Source of the DNA: Cichorium intybus
Taxonomy: Eukaryota; Streptophyta; Magnoliopsida; Asterales; Asteraceae
Reading direction: 5' to 3'
DNA: 64,000 nucleotides
Assembly: GCA_023525715.1 (NCBI GenBank)
Contig: CM042012.1
Span: forward strand, 117,242,298-117,306,297
Part shown: one piece after another, positions 1-10,215 of the stretch
Position numbering within the stretch: the stretch's first letter is position 1
How the letters are laid out: every line of letters begins with the position of its first letter
Notes under the pieces: model-generated
Told to the model about the DNA's origin: nothing
The model's database searches: none
Seen by the model: only the letters and a program-made list of their open reading frames with translations
Program-made: the position numbers and the translations under genes

Positions 1-483
1 CATTCAAACAGACTGGTGTACTGTTCAATGAGACAAACTGCATTACGGAGAGTTTCACTTCTTTCTTGTAAAGTAGATTGCTGCCCAGATAATTGATTGA
101 TTGTAGACATTGTTGAGATAAAACGTTGAATATCTACAGGCATTTGGATCACAAGCATTTGCAAATTATAATGCGCTACCTTTATACGCTCATCTGGTAT
201 CATACGTGTTATTTGGTAATCAAATTTCTCCAATTGTTCTTGGACATGGCGAAAAGCCCTGGTCATCAATAACACGTGAGTGTCAACCAATCTATTTATA
301 CGTTCGTCGAGATCTGTTAACTCATTATGTAAGACATTATCAACGGTTGTATCCTGATATAAAAATAGAAAAGCAGTTCAGTGAAAACCAATTTCACATG
401 TTAGAAAATTTAAAGTAATTAACAAAATGAAAATAATTATGATAGCTTACAACTCTGCTTGAGGAACCCCTTTGGTGATCCAT
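1..483 (-). CDS. Spliced gene of unknown function, coiled-coil-like, cut by window edge
   Basis: I do not recognise the product. Exon 1 is 451-483 (ATG at 481-483, 11 codons, starting MDHQRGSSSR), followed by a GTAAGC donor. Exon 2 starts at 353 after a pyrimidine-rich stretch ending ATATCAG and stays open to base 1. The 97-bp intron (354-450) is phase 0 and both exons read in one frame. The visible part, about 128 residues, is rich in Leu, Gln, Glu and Arg with heptad-like spacing, which suggests a coiled coil; there is no signal peptide or membrane segment. A TATATAA-type box lies near 528-536, about 50 bp upstream of the ATG. A tandem-repeat segment (575-800) lies further upstream, as for other genes in this cluster. 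The start was chosen because it gives a TATA box, a donor and a phase-compatible acceptor. The C-terminus lies outside the window. Confidence 0.5.
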
Positions 484-574
484 TGATCATTATGAGTAAC
501 TTAATGAATGAAATCGGTTTGAAGTTTCTTTATATAAAGGGTAGTACATGACTTTTCACTGCATTAGTTAGTAG

Positions 575-800
575 CAGAAACTCATGTTGACAAGACAATA
601 CATGACAAGACAATACACTGCTCCCTATTACAGGACACCATAGAGTACCCATATGGACATGACATTTCACTGCATGGACATTATACGGGCTCCCATGGGC
701 TGCGTTTTCCTCTAGATGGGCTGCGTTTTCCTGTAGATGGGCTGCGTTTTCCGTATGCAGAAAATGTCGTTGACAAGACAAGACAGGACACTATAGTGTA
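575..800. repeat. Tandem-repeat segment with GGGCTGCGTTTTCC cores
   Basis: About 1.3 copies of a roughly 167-bp unit that recurs as an array at 7524-8095. The unit contains an ACAAGACA/CTCCCTATTACAGGACAC block, a TGGACATGACATTTCACTGC block, and two or three closely spaced GATGGGCTGCGTTTTCC cores. It lies upstream of the left-edge gene. Confidence 0.75.
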
Positions 801-1106
801 CGTTGTATGTCATGATGAGTTGTCGTTTCATCTATTACTGATAGGACTGTCACTATCACTGATAACTCAATACTATACATAGCGTAGCGTGTTGCATCAA
901 AGCTTCAGTTGTAGTTTCAACTTTTTAATATCGCCAGTAATTTATGTAGTCATGTGACAGATGACTATTAATAATTATATAGTTATAATAATTACGTCAA
1001 AGGAAGTAAAAGTGAGCATTCAATAGAATAGAAATCAAAGATGATCCCATGAAACTGGTATTACAACCTAAAAATAACGTAATTGTAAAAACAATTAAAC
1101 CCCCAT
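801..1106. other. Noncoding spacer
   Basis: AT-rich spacer between the repeat segment and the 3' end of MULE1. No open frame, TIR or RNA gene was seen; it probably holds the MULE1 3' UTR. Confidence 0.4.
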
Positions 1107-3944
1107 TTAGCTCAAATCCACGGTAGGATAAACAGCTTTACTCTGTGACATGCTACTAGAGTCACCTCTTATGCTCGTTTTCCCTTTATTGTCTGAACCA
1201 CGACGTTTGCCTGATCCTTCTGGTTTACGGGTTGGAACTAACGCAGGACATGTAGTTCTTGTGTGACCCCTTTGATGGCAACGAGAACATTCTTTTATTA
1301 TTGGACCCTCACCTTGTGACGGAATACGATCCATATTTCTCGGTCTTCCAGGTAGACGTCTGTCCATGACTGGGGGTCTTACAAAAATCAAATCGTCCGG
1401 TGTCTCCCAATCACAAGGGGTGGGTAGAGGGTTGATAATGGACTCGTACGTCTTTCTATAAAACACAACCAGATATGCATTGTGCACCCATCCAGTGCAA
1501 TCTCCATGGTTTAAGCTGTTTAAAACTCTTATTAGATGGCCACAAGGTATGTCAGATAGTTGCCACTTTCGACATGAACACGTTGCCTCTGCAAAATCGA
1601 CAATCGCATCCCTAAGGAAGTCTACAACCTGGAATCTTGTACTTGAAATTGGATGGACTAGCCAGTTGCTGCTTTTAGTCATCCTTTTACGAATCTTTGC
1701 TTCCGCCCATGGAGTAAGTGTTGTTTTTATATCATCTAAATAAATATTTCAAGTTAGTGGGTCAAAATTTTCAATACAAAGTAAATACGACAACGTTATT
1801 AGTGTATCATGAACGATGTAAGTCTTACTTGCACGATTGCGGCGTTCAAAATACCATTGCTGCATTGTTGTTCGAAAAAAGTCAATGAGCATCAAGACTG
1901 GCATCTTTCTGGCGTAGCGGGATAGTGCGTTTATGGACTCCGTGCTGTTAGATGTCATCATATTATACCGCATGCCTTCAAATCTAGACCGAGCCCATTT
2001 TTCTGGACATGCCCTGTCCAAGTATGCATACAATTTAGGATTATAATTGTTAATCCTTTGCATCCAATCATTAAATTCTTTGATTGTATATGCTTTACAC
2101 GCCCCCCAAAAGAATGACTTGATGCTTTTCTTGGATCCAAACTTGGTCACTACATTAGAATATAAATGATGACCACAAATTCCATGATGTGAGGTCGGGA
2201 AAATGTTTTCAATGGCTGCGACTATTGCCGCATGCCTATCAGATATGAAACTAAGAGATCCCATGTCGCCAACGCAATCGTGCAGTTTCTCCATGAACCA
2301 AGACAATGTTTCCGTGCACTCGCTCTTGCATATTGCATATGCTACCGGTAATATTTGATTATTACCATCCATTGCAACTGCCAATAACATAGTGCCCTTG
2401 AAGTCGCCCTTGAGGTGGGCAGCGTCTACCACCAATGTAGGTCTACACCAATTGCGGAAAGCAGTTAACTACAAAAAAGTTTGTTGTGTTATTGATACGG
2501 TTACACTTGTATAGTGGTTGTGAAATTTATTAGTTACATCAATACTTACAGCGCAGCCTAATGAAATATATATAAATTGAAATCGATCGTCACCATCTTT
2601 TCTGATTGAAGTTACCATTCCAGGATTATGCTTTTGCAAGTTGTAGCAATACACAGGGAGTCTTGTGAACGATTCCGCTGGATCACCCCTTAACAGATAC
2701 AATGCATGTTGTTTCGCCCTCCATGCTTGTTTGTAACTAATATCAATTCTGTACTTCGAATTGATATCACGAATTATGTCGTTGCCACGATATACCCTAC
2801 TTTGGTTGGCAGCCATAACCTCAGACAAAAGATGACCCAATACTTTCTTGTTTGCTTGGCGATGGTTTGGGTTGAGTTGTGAAGACGAGCACGTGTGTTC
2901 ATCAACAATCTTAGTGCATTGGAATGAGCTGTCACCGCCTTTTTCTGATGTGGCTGTAAAACACAAACTACAGTTATCTGGACAACAAATAGCCTCATAC
3001 CTTGTTTTTGTTGATATTCTAACTTTGTATTGAAAGCCTTCGGTCATACTTTTAACACCAAGTGCATGTTTCATAGCGTCTTTGTCTTTATAGGCTTGGA
3101 AAACTCTAATATTTTGTGATGGGTGGTGGCTGTAAGATGAGGTTTTTATTTTTGATGGTACAGGACATGGCGGCGGCTGTGGCATACCGTACAACAATGT
3201 GCTTTTTAACCGATTGTGTCGGGCATCCTCCGACCCTCCTTCGTGGTCGTTTTGATCAGCCGTCACTCCTTCGTCACGATCACTTCCTTCCAAGTCCGAT
3301 AAACGTAAATCACCATCCACGGGATCCCCATTTGGTGCTAGATTACCATCATTTAGAAGGACACAAACTTTATCGTAGTCTTTTTGATCAGTTGTGTCTG
3401 CATTACTCATCATATTTTTGGCGCCAAAATCATCTGCACAAGTACCAATGTCGTCCTCTCCTGCGTACTTGAAATTTTCAGGTTCCACATAGTGGATTGG
3501 TTCTTGGAAGACGGTTTCTGGAACAGTGTTGGTGGTCATAATATTACATGGAGCATTGTTGCTCCGAAATCCGCTGGACTTCTTTTCCTGTGATGTTTTG
3601 CACAGGTCGTTACTTCGAATCTCGTCATCTGCAACAACGTAAATAGGAACGATGGTGTTCACAGCTTCGATAACTTCTATCAAATGCATGATATCATTGT
3701 CATCAACTATCTACATAACATAGTTATATTCTGGATATTGAATTGATAATCTAGCACTCGATTGAGCATCGAAACCCGCCTTTGATTTTACCAATAAAGA
3801 AAAATCATGAAAATTTATATTTGAACTAAATTTCACTCCGTAATTCTTATGGTTTGGGCTAACGTATTTAGTTTGCCCATTAACTGTGGACCAATGCCCA
3901 CCGGTGCACACTAGAACAAAATATTTTTTCTGGGATGAACTCAT
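1107..3944 (-). pseudogene. MULE1: Mutator-like (MuDR) transposase, three exons, one in-frame stop
   Basis: MULE transposase of the mudrA type, a nuclear DDE enzyme that cuts and pastes Mutator-like elements. Exons are 3944-2550, 2468-1829 and 1735-1107; introns are 2469-2549 (81 bp, GTAAGT...TGTAG) and 1736-1828 (93 bp, GTAAGA...TTTAG). Joined, they give 888 codons in one frame. Visible in order: N-terminal PB1-like region (1-100), acidic linker, Cys/His DNA-binding region (about 275-400), MULE catalytic domain with D480 (VVDAAHLKG), D542 (FISDRH) and E642 (NSTESIN), SWIM finger (C731, C733, C743, H745), and a C-terminal zinc knuckle (CSRCHQRGHTRTTCP). The only lesion is a TAG at codon 78 (3711-3713). 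Because the frame resumes directly after it, this may be a recent C-to-T change or a misread. The gene is divergent from the coiled-coil gene at 4586 across a 22-bp repeat array. Confidence 0.85.
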
Positions 3945-4004
3945 TGTGTAATGTAGTTTAGATTGAATTTCACTCCGTAATTCTTATATTTTTTCTGGGA
4001 TGAA

Positions 4005-4020
4005 CTCATTTATATAGTTT
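4005..4020 (-). promoter_or_regulatory. Putative TATA box of MULE1
   Basis: The minus strand reads CAAACTATATAAAT about 60-75 bp upstream of the MULE1 ATG at 3944. It sits at one edge of the 22-bp array and faces away from it. Confidence 0.45.
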
Positions 4021-4037
4021 GTATGACAGCGAAACTC

Positions 4038-4535
4038 GCAGTCAAAGTAGTACGAATACGCAGTCAAAGTTGTAGGAATACGCAGTCAAAAGTTGTACGA
4101 CTACGCAGTCAAAAGTTGTACGACTATGCAGTCAAATTTGTATGAATACGCAGTCAAAGTTGTACGAATACGCAGTCAAAAGTTGTACGACTACGCAGTC
4201 AAAGTTGTACGAATACGCAGTCAAAGTTGTACGAATACGCAGTCAAAGTTGTACGAATACGCAGTCATAGGTGTACGACAACGCAGTCAAAGTTGTACGA
4301 CTACGCAGTCAAATTTGTACGAATACGCAGTCAATGTTGTACGACAACGCAAAGAAAGTTGTACGACTACACAGTCAAAGTTGTACGAATACGCAGTCAA
4401 AGTTGTACGACAACGCAAAGTTGTATGCATACGCAGTCAAAGTTGTACGAATACGCAGTCAAAGTTGTACGGATACGCAGACAATGTTGTACGACTACGC
4501 AGTCAAAGTTGAACGAATGCACAGTCAATGTTGTA
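4038..4535. repeat. 22-bp minisatellite in a divergent promoter
   Basis: About 22 tandem copies of a 22-23 bp unit with consensus GTACGAATACGCAGTCAAAGTT. Variants are GACTACGCAGTC and GACAACGCAAAG. The array fills the space between two outward-facing TATA boxes, that of MULE1 (minus) and that of the coiled-coil gene (plus). All three plus frames are open through much of it only because the unit rarely forms a stop; those frames are not genes. Confidence 0.9.
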
Positions 4536-4541
4536 TACAGT

Positions 4542-4550
4542 TATAAATAC
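4542..4550 (+). promoter_or_regulatory. Putative TATA box of the first coiled-coil gene
   Basis: GTTATAAATAC lies about 40 bp upstream of the ATG at 4586, directly after the last 22-bp repeat copy. Confidence 0.45.
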
Positions 4551-4585
4551 TGTTACAAGCTAGTAAGCATTTCTGGAGTTACATT

Positions 4586-5032
4586 ATGAGTTCTTCTAAA
4601 GATGCTACTTGGCATTGTGATGATGAGGATTGTTACATTTGTTCAGATATTAACCCTTTTCCCGATGTCTGCCCAGGTCAGCCAGGATATTCTATGAATG
4701 ATCCACTACCAGATAAAATGCCTGACTATATATTTGATGCGATGACATGCGCAGTAGAAGAAAACAAAATAGACCTGAAAAAAAAAAGGATTCTAGATGA
4801 CCGTATAGAAGTCCTTTGTGAGAAATTGAAGGAAAAGAAAATTTGGGTTAAAGATACGTCTATGAAGCTAAAAAATGCTAAACGTTGGATTGAGGAAACT
4901 GAACAACAAGTTTCTAAGCTTGTGGAAGAAAAAAATCGTATTGCGGATGTTAGTAGGATAAGGGGAGATTTTATCGACCGTGAAAAAACAATGTATCCGT
5001 TGCAATTCCTAAATTTGTGGCCTAGTAATTAA
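4586..5032 (+). CDS. Tryptophan-spaced coiled-coil protein, copy 1
   Basis: Function unknown. The 148-residue frame has a Cys-rich N-terminus (C11, C16, C19, C29), then MPDYIF at 45, then a long charged helix rich in Lys/Glu. Trp87 (KKIWVKD) and Trp101 (RWIEET) are 14 residues apart, with Phe129 28 residues later and a Tyr-Pro at 137-138, ending near FLNLWPSN. The same spacing from the MP dipeptide (42, 14, 28, 8) occurs in the frames at 8224 and 11565, so this is one family. Spacing in multiples of 7 suits a coiled coil with Trp at a repeated heptad position. There is no signal peptide or membrane segment. It is divergent from MULE1 across the 22-bp array and is followed 204 bp later by a GRF zinc-finger gene on the same strand. 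A role as a transposon accessory protein is only inferred. Confidence 0.65.
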   Translation: MSSSKDATWHCDDEDCYICSDINPFPDVCPGQPGYSMNDPLPDKMPDYIFDAMTCAVEENKIDLKKKRILDDRIEVLCEKLKEKKIWVKDTSMKLKNAKRWIEETEQQVSKLVEEKNRIADVSRIRGDFIDREKTMYPLQFLNLWPSN

Positions 5033-5235
5033 GATTATTTATTATATTATTCCAATTAAAGCAAATCGCAGTCTATATACTAGACAGTTGATGTGACAAT
5101 TAAGTAGATGTAGGTAGAGTGGTTTGTTTGTATCTGTATCTTTCCTACTTTTCATCTCTATATAAAGGTGTGCTCTTATGGTCTAATGCGTATCTTTTTG
5201 TTGTATCTGAGTTCGTTCCATCGTCAAAATATCAA

Positions 5236-5583
5236 ATGGCAAGAACATGCAGTTGTTGCGGTTATCCTACATTAATACGTGTGTCGAATACAAGCAGAAA
5301 CCCAGGAAGACAGTTCTATGCTTGTAGTAACAAGGTAATATTATAATAACGAACCCACCTATGTTTTATAATATGATCGTACTATATGATAACCTTTGCT
5401 GTAATATCATTAATACAGATGCTAAACTGTGGCTTTAATGGGTGGGTCGATGAAGACAATGTTGTTGCCAGAATTCAAAGAGATAGAGAACTAAGAAGGC
5501 TTCAACTCGAGAATCGAAATTTGAAGATCGTCCTAGTGCTCAGTTGGATGCTTTTTGTAGCCATACTAGTTTATAAAGTCTAA
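5236..5583 (+). CDS. Small GRF-type zinc-finger protein with C-terminal membrane helix
   Basis: Two exons, 5236-5334 and 5419-5583, around an 84-bp phase-0 intron (AAG|GTAATA ... TAATACAG|ATG), give 87 residues. The first 46 residues form a GRF-type zinc finger: CSCCG, then NPGRQFYACS, then NCGFNGWVDED after the splice. A short charged helix follows (residues about 47-66, RIQRDRELRRLQLENRNLK) and then a hydrophobic tail (LVLSWMLFVAILVY) predicted to be a single membrane segment. GRF fingers bind single-stranded nucleic acid in known proteins; this short GRF plus TM form is common in plant genomes and has no firm function. The ATG at 5236 is the last before the finger. A second copy lies at 13377-13994. 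Confidence 0.72.
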
Positions 5584-6053
5584 TTACCATATAACGGTGA
5601 TGAATTGTGTAATGGTAGTAAAGTAAATCCTTATATGACTTTACTGAACCATCTAGTAGTTTTCCTAATGTGTGTAACGTCGTTGGACTCTAATTTAAAT
5701 TTCTATGTTGTCCTTAAAGATCCAACAGGTAAACATACTTTTGCAATCATGAAGTAAACTTAACCAAAACCTTGAATCCCGTACCAACTAAATAATACAT
5801 GTCTTGAATAGGAAACACCAAAAACTTTTTTGTAAACTTAACCAAAACCTTGAATCCAGGACCAACTGCTTCGTCTCCTATGAACTACACCACAGATGCA
5901 ACATAATAGTCGGAGTTTGTAGAAAGAAATAGAAGCAATTTCGGTAAATGCAGCTAAAGACAAAGCTAATACAAAGCTAATGGGGGGAAAACAACGAAAT
6001 ACGCTTAACACAAAGGTCATATATCTAATACAAAGCTAATGGGGGGAAAACAT
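5584..6053. other. Intergenic spacer with small duplications
   Basis: No gene seen. It contains two copies of an ACTTAACCAAAACCTTGAATCC block (near 5757 and 5835) and repeated AAAGCTAATGGGGGGAAAAC blocks (near 5970, 6030 and 6060). Confidence 0.5.
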
Positions 6054-7404
6054 TTAAGACAAAGCTAAAGGGGGTAAAACATCCACCATGTTGACAGGTA
6101 CATGCCATTCACTTTGAGGGGGTACAGCCTGCACCACATCCGTTTGATATGCAGCTCTATATGCAGTCGTAGTGAAATAAATGTTCACCGTATTAAAATC
6201 CTCCTGTAACATCATATAGGTTCGATACGCAGCCATGCCGTGACGACATGGAATACCAGAACTCCTAAGATTTCCACAATCACAAGTGTGTTCACGCAGG
6301 TTAACAAGATATGTTTTCGTGAAGTCACGGACAAAAAACTCGGTGTTGTATAATTCCGTTACTTCACATGGTTCATACTTGCGCATTCGTCTATAAAGTA
6401 TGCTCTCTGCATACGGGGTGAGTTCATGGTGAAGCATGCCTGAAACAAAACATTACGAAATTAGCATAAGTCAAAGTATCTTACACACAAATATAATTAA
6501 ATAATAACGATTAACCTCCTAAAGCACCGCGATCAGCATAAATACGTTGCAGCATGTCAACGAAAGACCGAAGAAGTGATATTATTGGTAAATCTTGCTG
6601 AGCTGCAGAGACCCAACGAATCTCATCGGGCATTATTATGGAGAGGATGTTGTAACAGAAAATAGGGAACATCACCCGTGCCCATTTCTCTTGAAAAATA
6701 CCTTCAAACCAGGTCATTATATCTTGGCCCCCGTGTTGGACCAAAACATCTCTAAGTATAGCAAAGTTCGGTTCAAATTGACGTAATTCGTAAGCCTTGC
6801 AAGTCTGCCAGAAAATATGTGGACATTCTTGGAACATTGGCATTCTATCAACAAAATATTTAAACACACTTTTGCAACAATATCCATGGTAACAGTGTGG
6901 GAACACATGAGATAGGGCGACGTCTAAGTGATTGGACAATTTGGTAATGAAACAAACTTCTCTAGCATTTCTAATGCATTCATGTAGTCTCATAAGGAAC
7001 CATGTCCACGAATTTAACGATTCTGAGATTCCAAGACCGATTGCTATTGGTAGAGGTTGATGGTTTCCATCTACCGAGACCGCTACGTACATTGTATGGA
7101 CGTATGGTCCATTCAATGGTAGGCACTCCAGGAAAATGACTGGTAGGGTGGTAGAAAGGAATGTATGCATCTACAAAAAGGTTTACAACAAATGTTAGTA
7201 GTATAGAGTTGTGATCATTAGATTAAAAATATGATTAGAATAACAACTTACGACACATCCTACAGCCATAAAACAAAATTCAAATCGTTTCTGGGCATCT
7301 TGCTTTATCCTAGTGATTGTATGTGGGTTCGCAAGTTGAAGGTTATGGAAGAAGAGGGGAAGGCGGGTAAAGCTTTGTTTGTGTTGCTTGCTTGATGTAC
7401 TCAT
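6054..7404 (-). CDS. MULE2: MULE-derived protein with intact frame but no catalytic triad
   Basis: Exons 7404-7252, 7170-6516 and 6439-6054 are separated by introns 7171-7251 (81 bp, GTAAGT...TTGTAG) and 6440-6515 (76 bp, GTTAAT...TTTCAG). They join in frame to 397 residues. The introns lie at the same points as in MULE1, so homology is certain. Where MULE1 has VVDAAHLKG this protein has FLECLPLNG; where MULE1 has SDRH it has TKLSN; the NSTES glutamate region reads MPDEIRW. All three catalytic acids are therefore lost or replaced. The SWIM finger is kept (CDCGNLRSSGIPCRHG). The start lies next to a sequence matching the region after the MULE1 DNA-binding domain, so that domain was deleted. 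It may be a decaying derivative or a domesticated SWIM protein; an open frame with conserved introns makes the second worth testing. Confidence 0.65.
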
Positions 7405-7452
7405 TTTGGATAATAATTGAAATACAAACTGATTGATTACAAAGTATGGAGA

Positions 7453-7468
7453 TATCTACGTATTTATA
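7453..7468 (-). promoter_or_regulatory. Putative TATA box of MULE2
   Basis: The minus strand reads AGGATATAAATACG about 50-65 bp upstream of the ATG at 7404, mirroring the MULE1 promoter. Confidence 0.4.
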
Positions 7469-7523
7469 TCCTACTCATTTCGATTACTGTTGACTACACA
7501 CCCTACCTATTGCTAAAAACTAT

Positions 7524-8095
7524 AGACAAGACAATGCTCCCTAATACAGCACAGTGTAGAGTACCCTATGGACATGACATTTCACTGCATGGACACTATA
7601 CGAGCTCCCATGGGCTGCGTTTTCCTCTAGATGGGCTGCGAATTCCTCTAGATGGGCTGCGTTTTCCGTATGCAGAAAATGTCGTTGACAAGACAAGACA
7701 CTGCTCCCTATTACAGCACAATGTAGAGTACCCTATGGACATGACATTTCACTGCATGGACACTATACAGGCTCCCATGGGCTGCGTTTTCCTCTAGATG
7801 GGATGCGTTTTCCTCTAGATGGGCTGCGTTTTCCGTATGCAGAAAATGTCGTTGACAAGACAAGACACTTCTCCCTATTACAGGACACTATAGAGTACCC
7901 TATGGACATGACATTTCACTGCATGGACACTATACAGGCTCCCATGGGCTGCATTTTCCTCTAGATGGGCTGCGAATTCCTCTAGATGGGCTGCGTTTTC
8001 CGTATGCAGAAAATGTCGTTGACAAGATAAGACACTGCTTCCTATTACAGGACACTGTAGAGTACCCTATGAACATGACATTTCACTGCATTTCG
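7524..8095. repeat. About 3.3 copies of a ~167-bp tandem repeat in a divergent promoter
   Basis: Unit starts lie near 7524, 7686, 7855 and 8021. Each unit has a GACAAGACAAGACACT block, CTCCCTATTACAGGACACT, a GGACATGACATTTCACTGCA block, and three close GATGGGCTGCGTTTTCC-like cores. It is the same family as 575-800. The right edge runs into two CGCAGTCAAA/CGTAGTCAAA motifs (8095-8127) that match the core of the 22-bp array at 4038-4535. The array lies between MULE2 (minus) and coiled-coil copy 2 (plus). Confidence 0.85.
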
Positions 8096-8148
8096 CAGTC
8101 AAACCCACTTATTTCGTAGTCAAACTAACACATGCGATTTCCCTAATT

Positions 8149-8160
8149 TCTATATAAATA
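8149..8160 (+). promoter_or_regulatory. Putative TATA box of the second coiled-coil gene
   Basis: CTATATAAATAAA lies about 70 bp upstream of the ATG at 8224, directly after the CGCAGTCAAA motifs. Confidence 0.4.
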
Positions 8161-8223
8161 AATTTTTTCATGTCAATTATCACATCTACACGATCAAACA
8201 AATTTAGATTTTTTTTTGAAAAC

Positions 8224-8613
8224 ATGTCTGGTCAATCTCAGAAGTTAAAACAGGTATTGGAAAAACGCAAGGTTCCTTCTACATCAACAACTCCACCTAC
8301 TATTGATGATAGGATGCCAGAGGAAATGAAAAGAATTCTCCTTCACAGCGCCTCTGAAGTTGACAAACAAATTCAATCAATTGCTGAAGATACAAAATTC
8401 TTAGAGGGTCAACGAAGATTACTTGACGGTAAAAAAAGTTGGATAGCTTCAAAAAAACAAGAAGTAATAGAAGCTGAGAAATGGATTAAGTCAACCAAAG
8501 CAAACATTGATCGAAAGATGGATAATGTATTGTCACTTGGTCAAGAAATTACTGAAAAAAAAGTTTTGGGTAGCTAATATGAAAAAAAATATCCATATGA
8601 GTTTCCTGAGTGA
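8224..8613 (+). pseudogene. Tryptophan-spaced coiled-coil protein, copy 2, frameshifted at the 3' end
   Basis: Homolog of the frames at 4586 and 11565. The intact part is 117 codons from the ATG at 8224 to a TAA at 8575-8577. It contains MPEE at 31, Trp73 (KSWIAS) and Trp87 (KWIKST), with the same 42- and 14-residue spacings as the other copies. The expected third aromatic site and Tyr-Pro tail are still present in the DNA but in other frames: the frame is lost in the A-run near 8556 and again in the eight-A run near 8582. Both changes are in homopolymers, so either real decay or base-count errors in the assembly would explain them. An upstream in-frame ATG at 8170 would add 18 residues; the start at 8224 fits copy 1 better. 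Confidence 0.6.
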
Positions 8614-8819
8614 CAAATTAAAGATTAGTTTTTCTATTTTGTATTATCAAATATATTTTCTTAAGTATGAATGTCGTAGGTATTAATTATTTCTATTTCA
8701 AGGTTGGTATTTAGGGTCTCAGTAGTCATTTGTCACTTATTGTTTGTATCTCAGTACTTATTGTTTGTATCACTTTATGTATCTCAGTACTCTATATATC
8801 TTTATATTTAATGGTCACA
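8614..8819. other. Noncoding spacer
   Basis: 3' flank of coiled-coil copy 2, AT-rich, with repeated CTCAGTACT/TTGTTTGTATC blocks near 8738-8795. No gene seen. Confidence 0.4.
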
Positions 8820-8824
8820 TCAAC
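8820..8824. other. Target-site duplication TCAAC (left)
   Basis: TCAAC at 8820-8824 is repeated at 11391-11395, on either side of a TG...CA segment. Confidence 0.85.
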
Positions 8825-10215
8825 TGTAACGCCAAGATACTCTTTTTATGTAATATAATAAAAAGGGAAAAATGGTCATTTTACCTTGGAAGGGTAAATT
8901 GGTCTTTTGGACAGAAAAGTATTTGGGTTGAAATAATATTTTGAGTTTTGGACTTAAAATGTTATAAAAACTGATTTTTGGTCATTTTACCACAAAAGGG
9001 TAATTTGGTCTTTTGACCATGTGAAGGACCAAATATGAAAAATATTGTTATTTGTGGTAAATGTATAAAGAATGAAAGTTTTATTGTCATAAAACTTGGT
9101 TGTTGTGGTCAAAGTTCAATAAAATGGAACTTAGGGACCTAATTTGTAAAATTGGAAAATATAAAAGGAGAAATATCTCCATTATTGTTGGCTGAACAGT
9201 TGAGAGACACGGGAAGTTTCTTCAAGCCAGGATTTTCTGCAGAATTCGTGAAGATGGAAGTGTGGAATTGGAATCCTAACTTGGAATTGGAGATTCCTAA
9301 GTTAAATAAGGTTAGTGTTTGAATTCTAACCTAAGTTCTTGAGTGTTCTTGATGAAATGAACTTGATGACTGAAATTTCAGTCAAGAATTATGTGTTGTA
9401 ATAACTAAATGCTTCCAATAAGTCATGTTAATAAGGGCTTAATTCAAGAATATGGAAGTAGGTTGTTATTTTTGATGATTTTGAAGTTTTGGGGTTTTGG
9501 AACTAAGAACCCTAATTCTTCATTTTGATTGATTTAGTTGTTTTGAATGGTTGAAAACCTTGTTAAAGTATAAGGTTTTAGCCTAGATACAAACCCCAAA
9601 CGATTAAGGACTGAAATAAGGACTTAATGGACCAAAACTGCTTGCTACAGTGCACAAATCGCGGCTGGACAGGAGACCTGCGCAGGTGCCAGGCGCAGTG
9701 CGCCCAGAAGCCAGGCGGGGTGCGCCCAGGCGCAGTGCGCCCCCCAGGCAAGGACTCCGAAATGCTAACTTTTGCTTGGCTTGTCCGTTTTAGCTCAAAT
9801 TTGGACCATAGGCTCGTTATGGTCTGAAAAGTTTGGGAAAATTTTTATATTGAGTTTTCGACCCCTCGGGGGCACTGTAGATCGATTCGAATGCCTCGGT
9901 GAATAGTAAAATTCATATAAAGTTAATAAACGGAAAGTTTATTAACTAGGCATTGTTTGTAATGATATTGTATTGAACTCTATTGTATTAGAGTCAATTG
10001 GTATGGTTATTAACCTATTATCATTTGGTATATATAAATGAATATATAGGTATGGGACAAAGTGGTTGTGGTGCACGCAAAGGCAAGAAACAACCTGGAT
10101 TTAAATGCAGCTAGCATCCAGGTGAGTAATCTCACTGATATCATATATGATATATGATGATTGAACTGTTACAGGTTAAAACGGCTTCGAGGGACGAAAA
10201 TGACAAGTGTAAAAA

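Noticed and set aside
206..418. 70-codon plus-strand open frame at the left edge
   Set aside because: Lies opposite a spliced, longer minus-strand frame with consistent splice sites; it covers that gene's intron and is probably a shadow.
4093..4589. Three overlapping plus-strand open frames of 91-139 codons
   Set aside because: They are translations of the 22-bp tandem repeat in its three frames; all frames are open for the same reason.
9627..9827. Cys- and Arg-rich open frame
   Set aside because: Lies inside the solo LTR over the palindrome cassette; no start context or homology signal.
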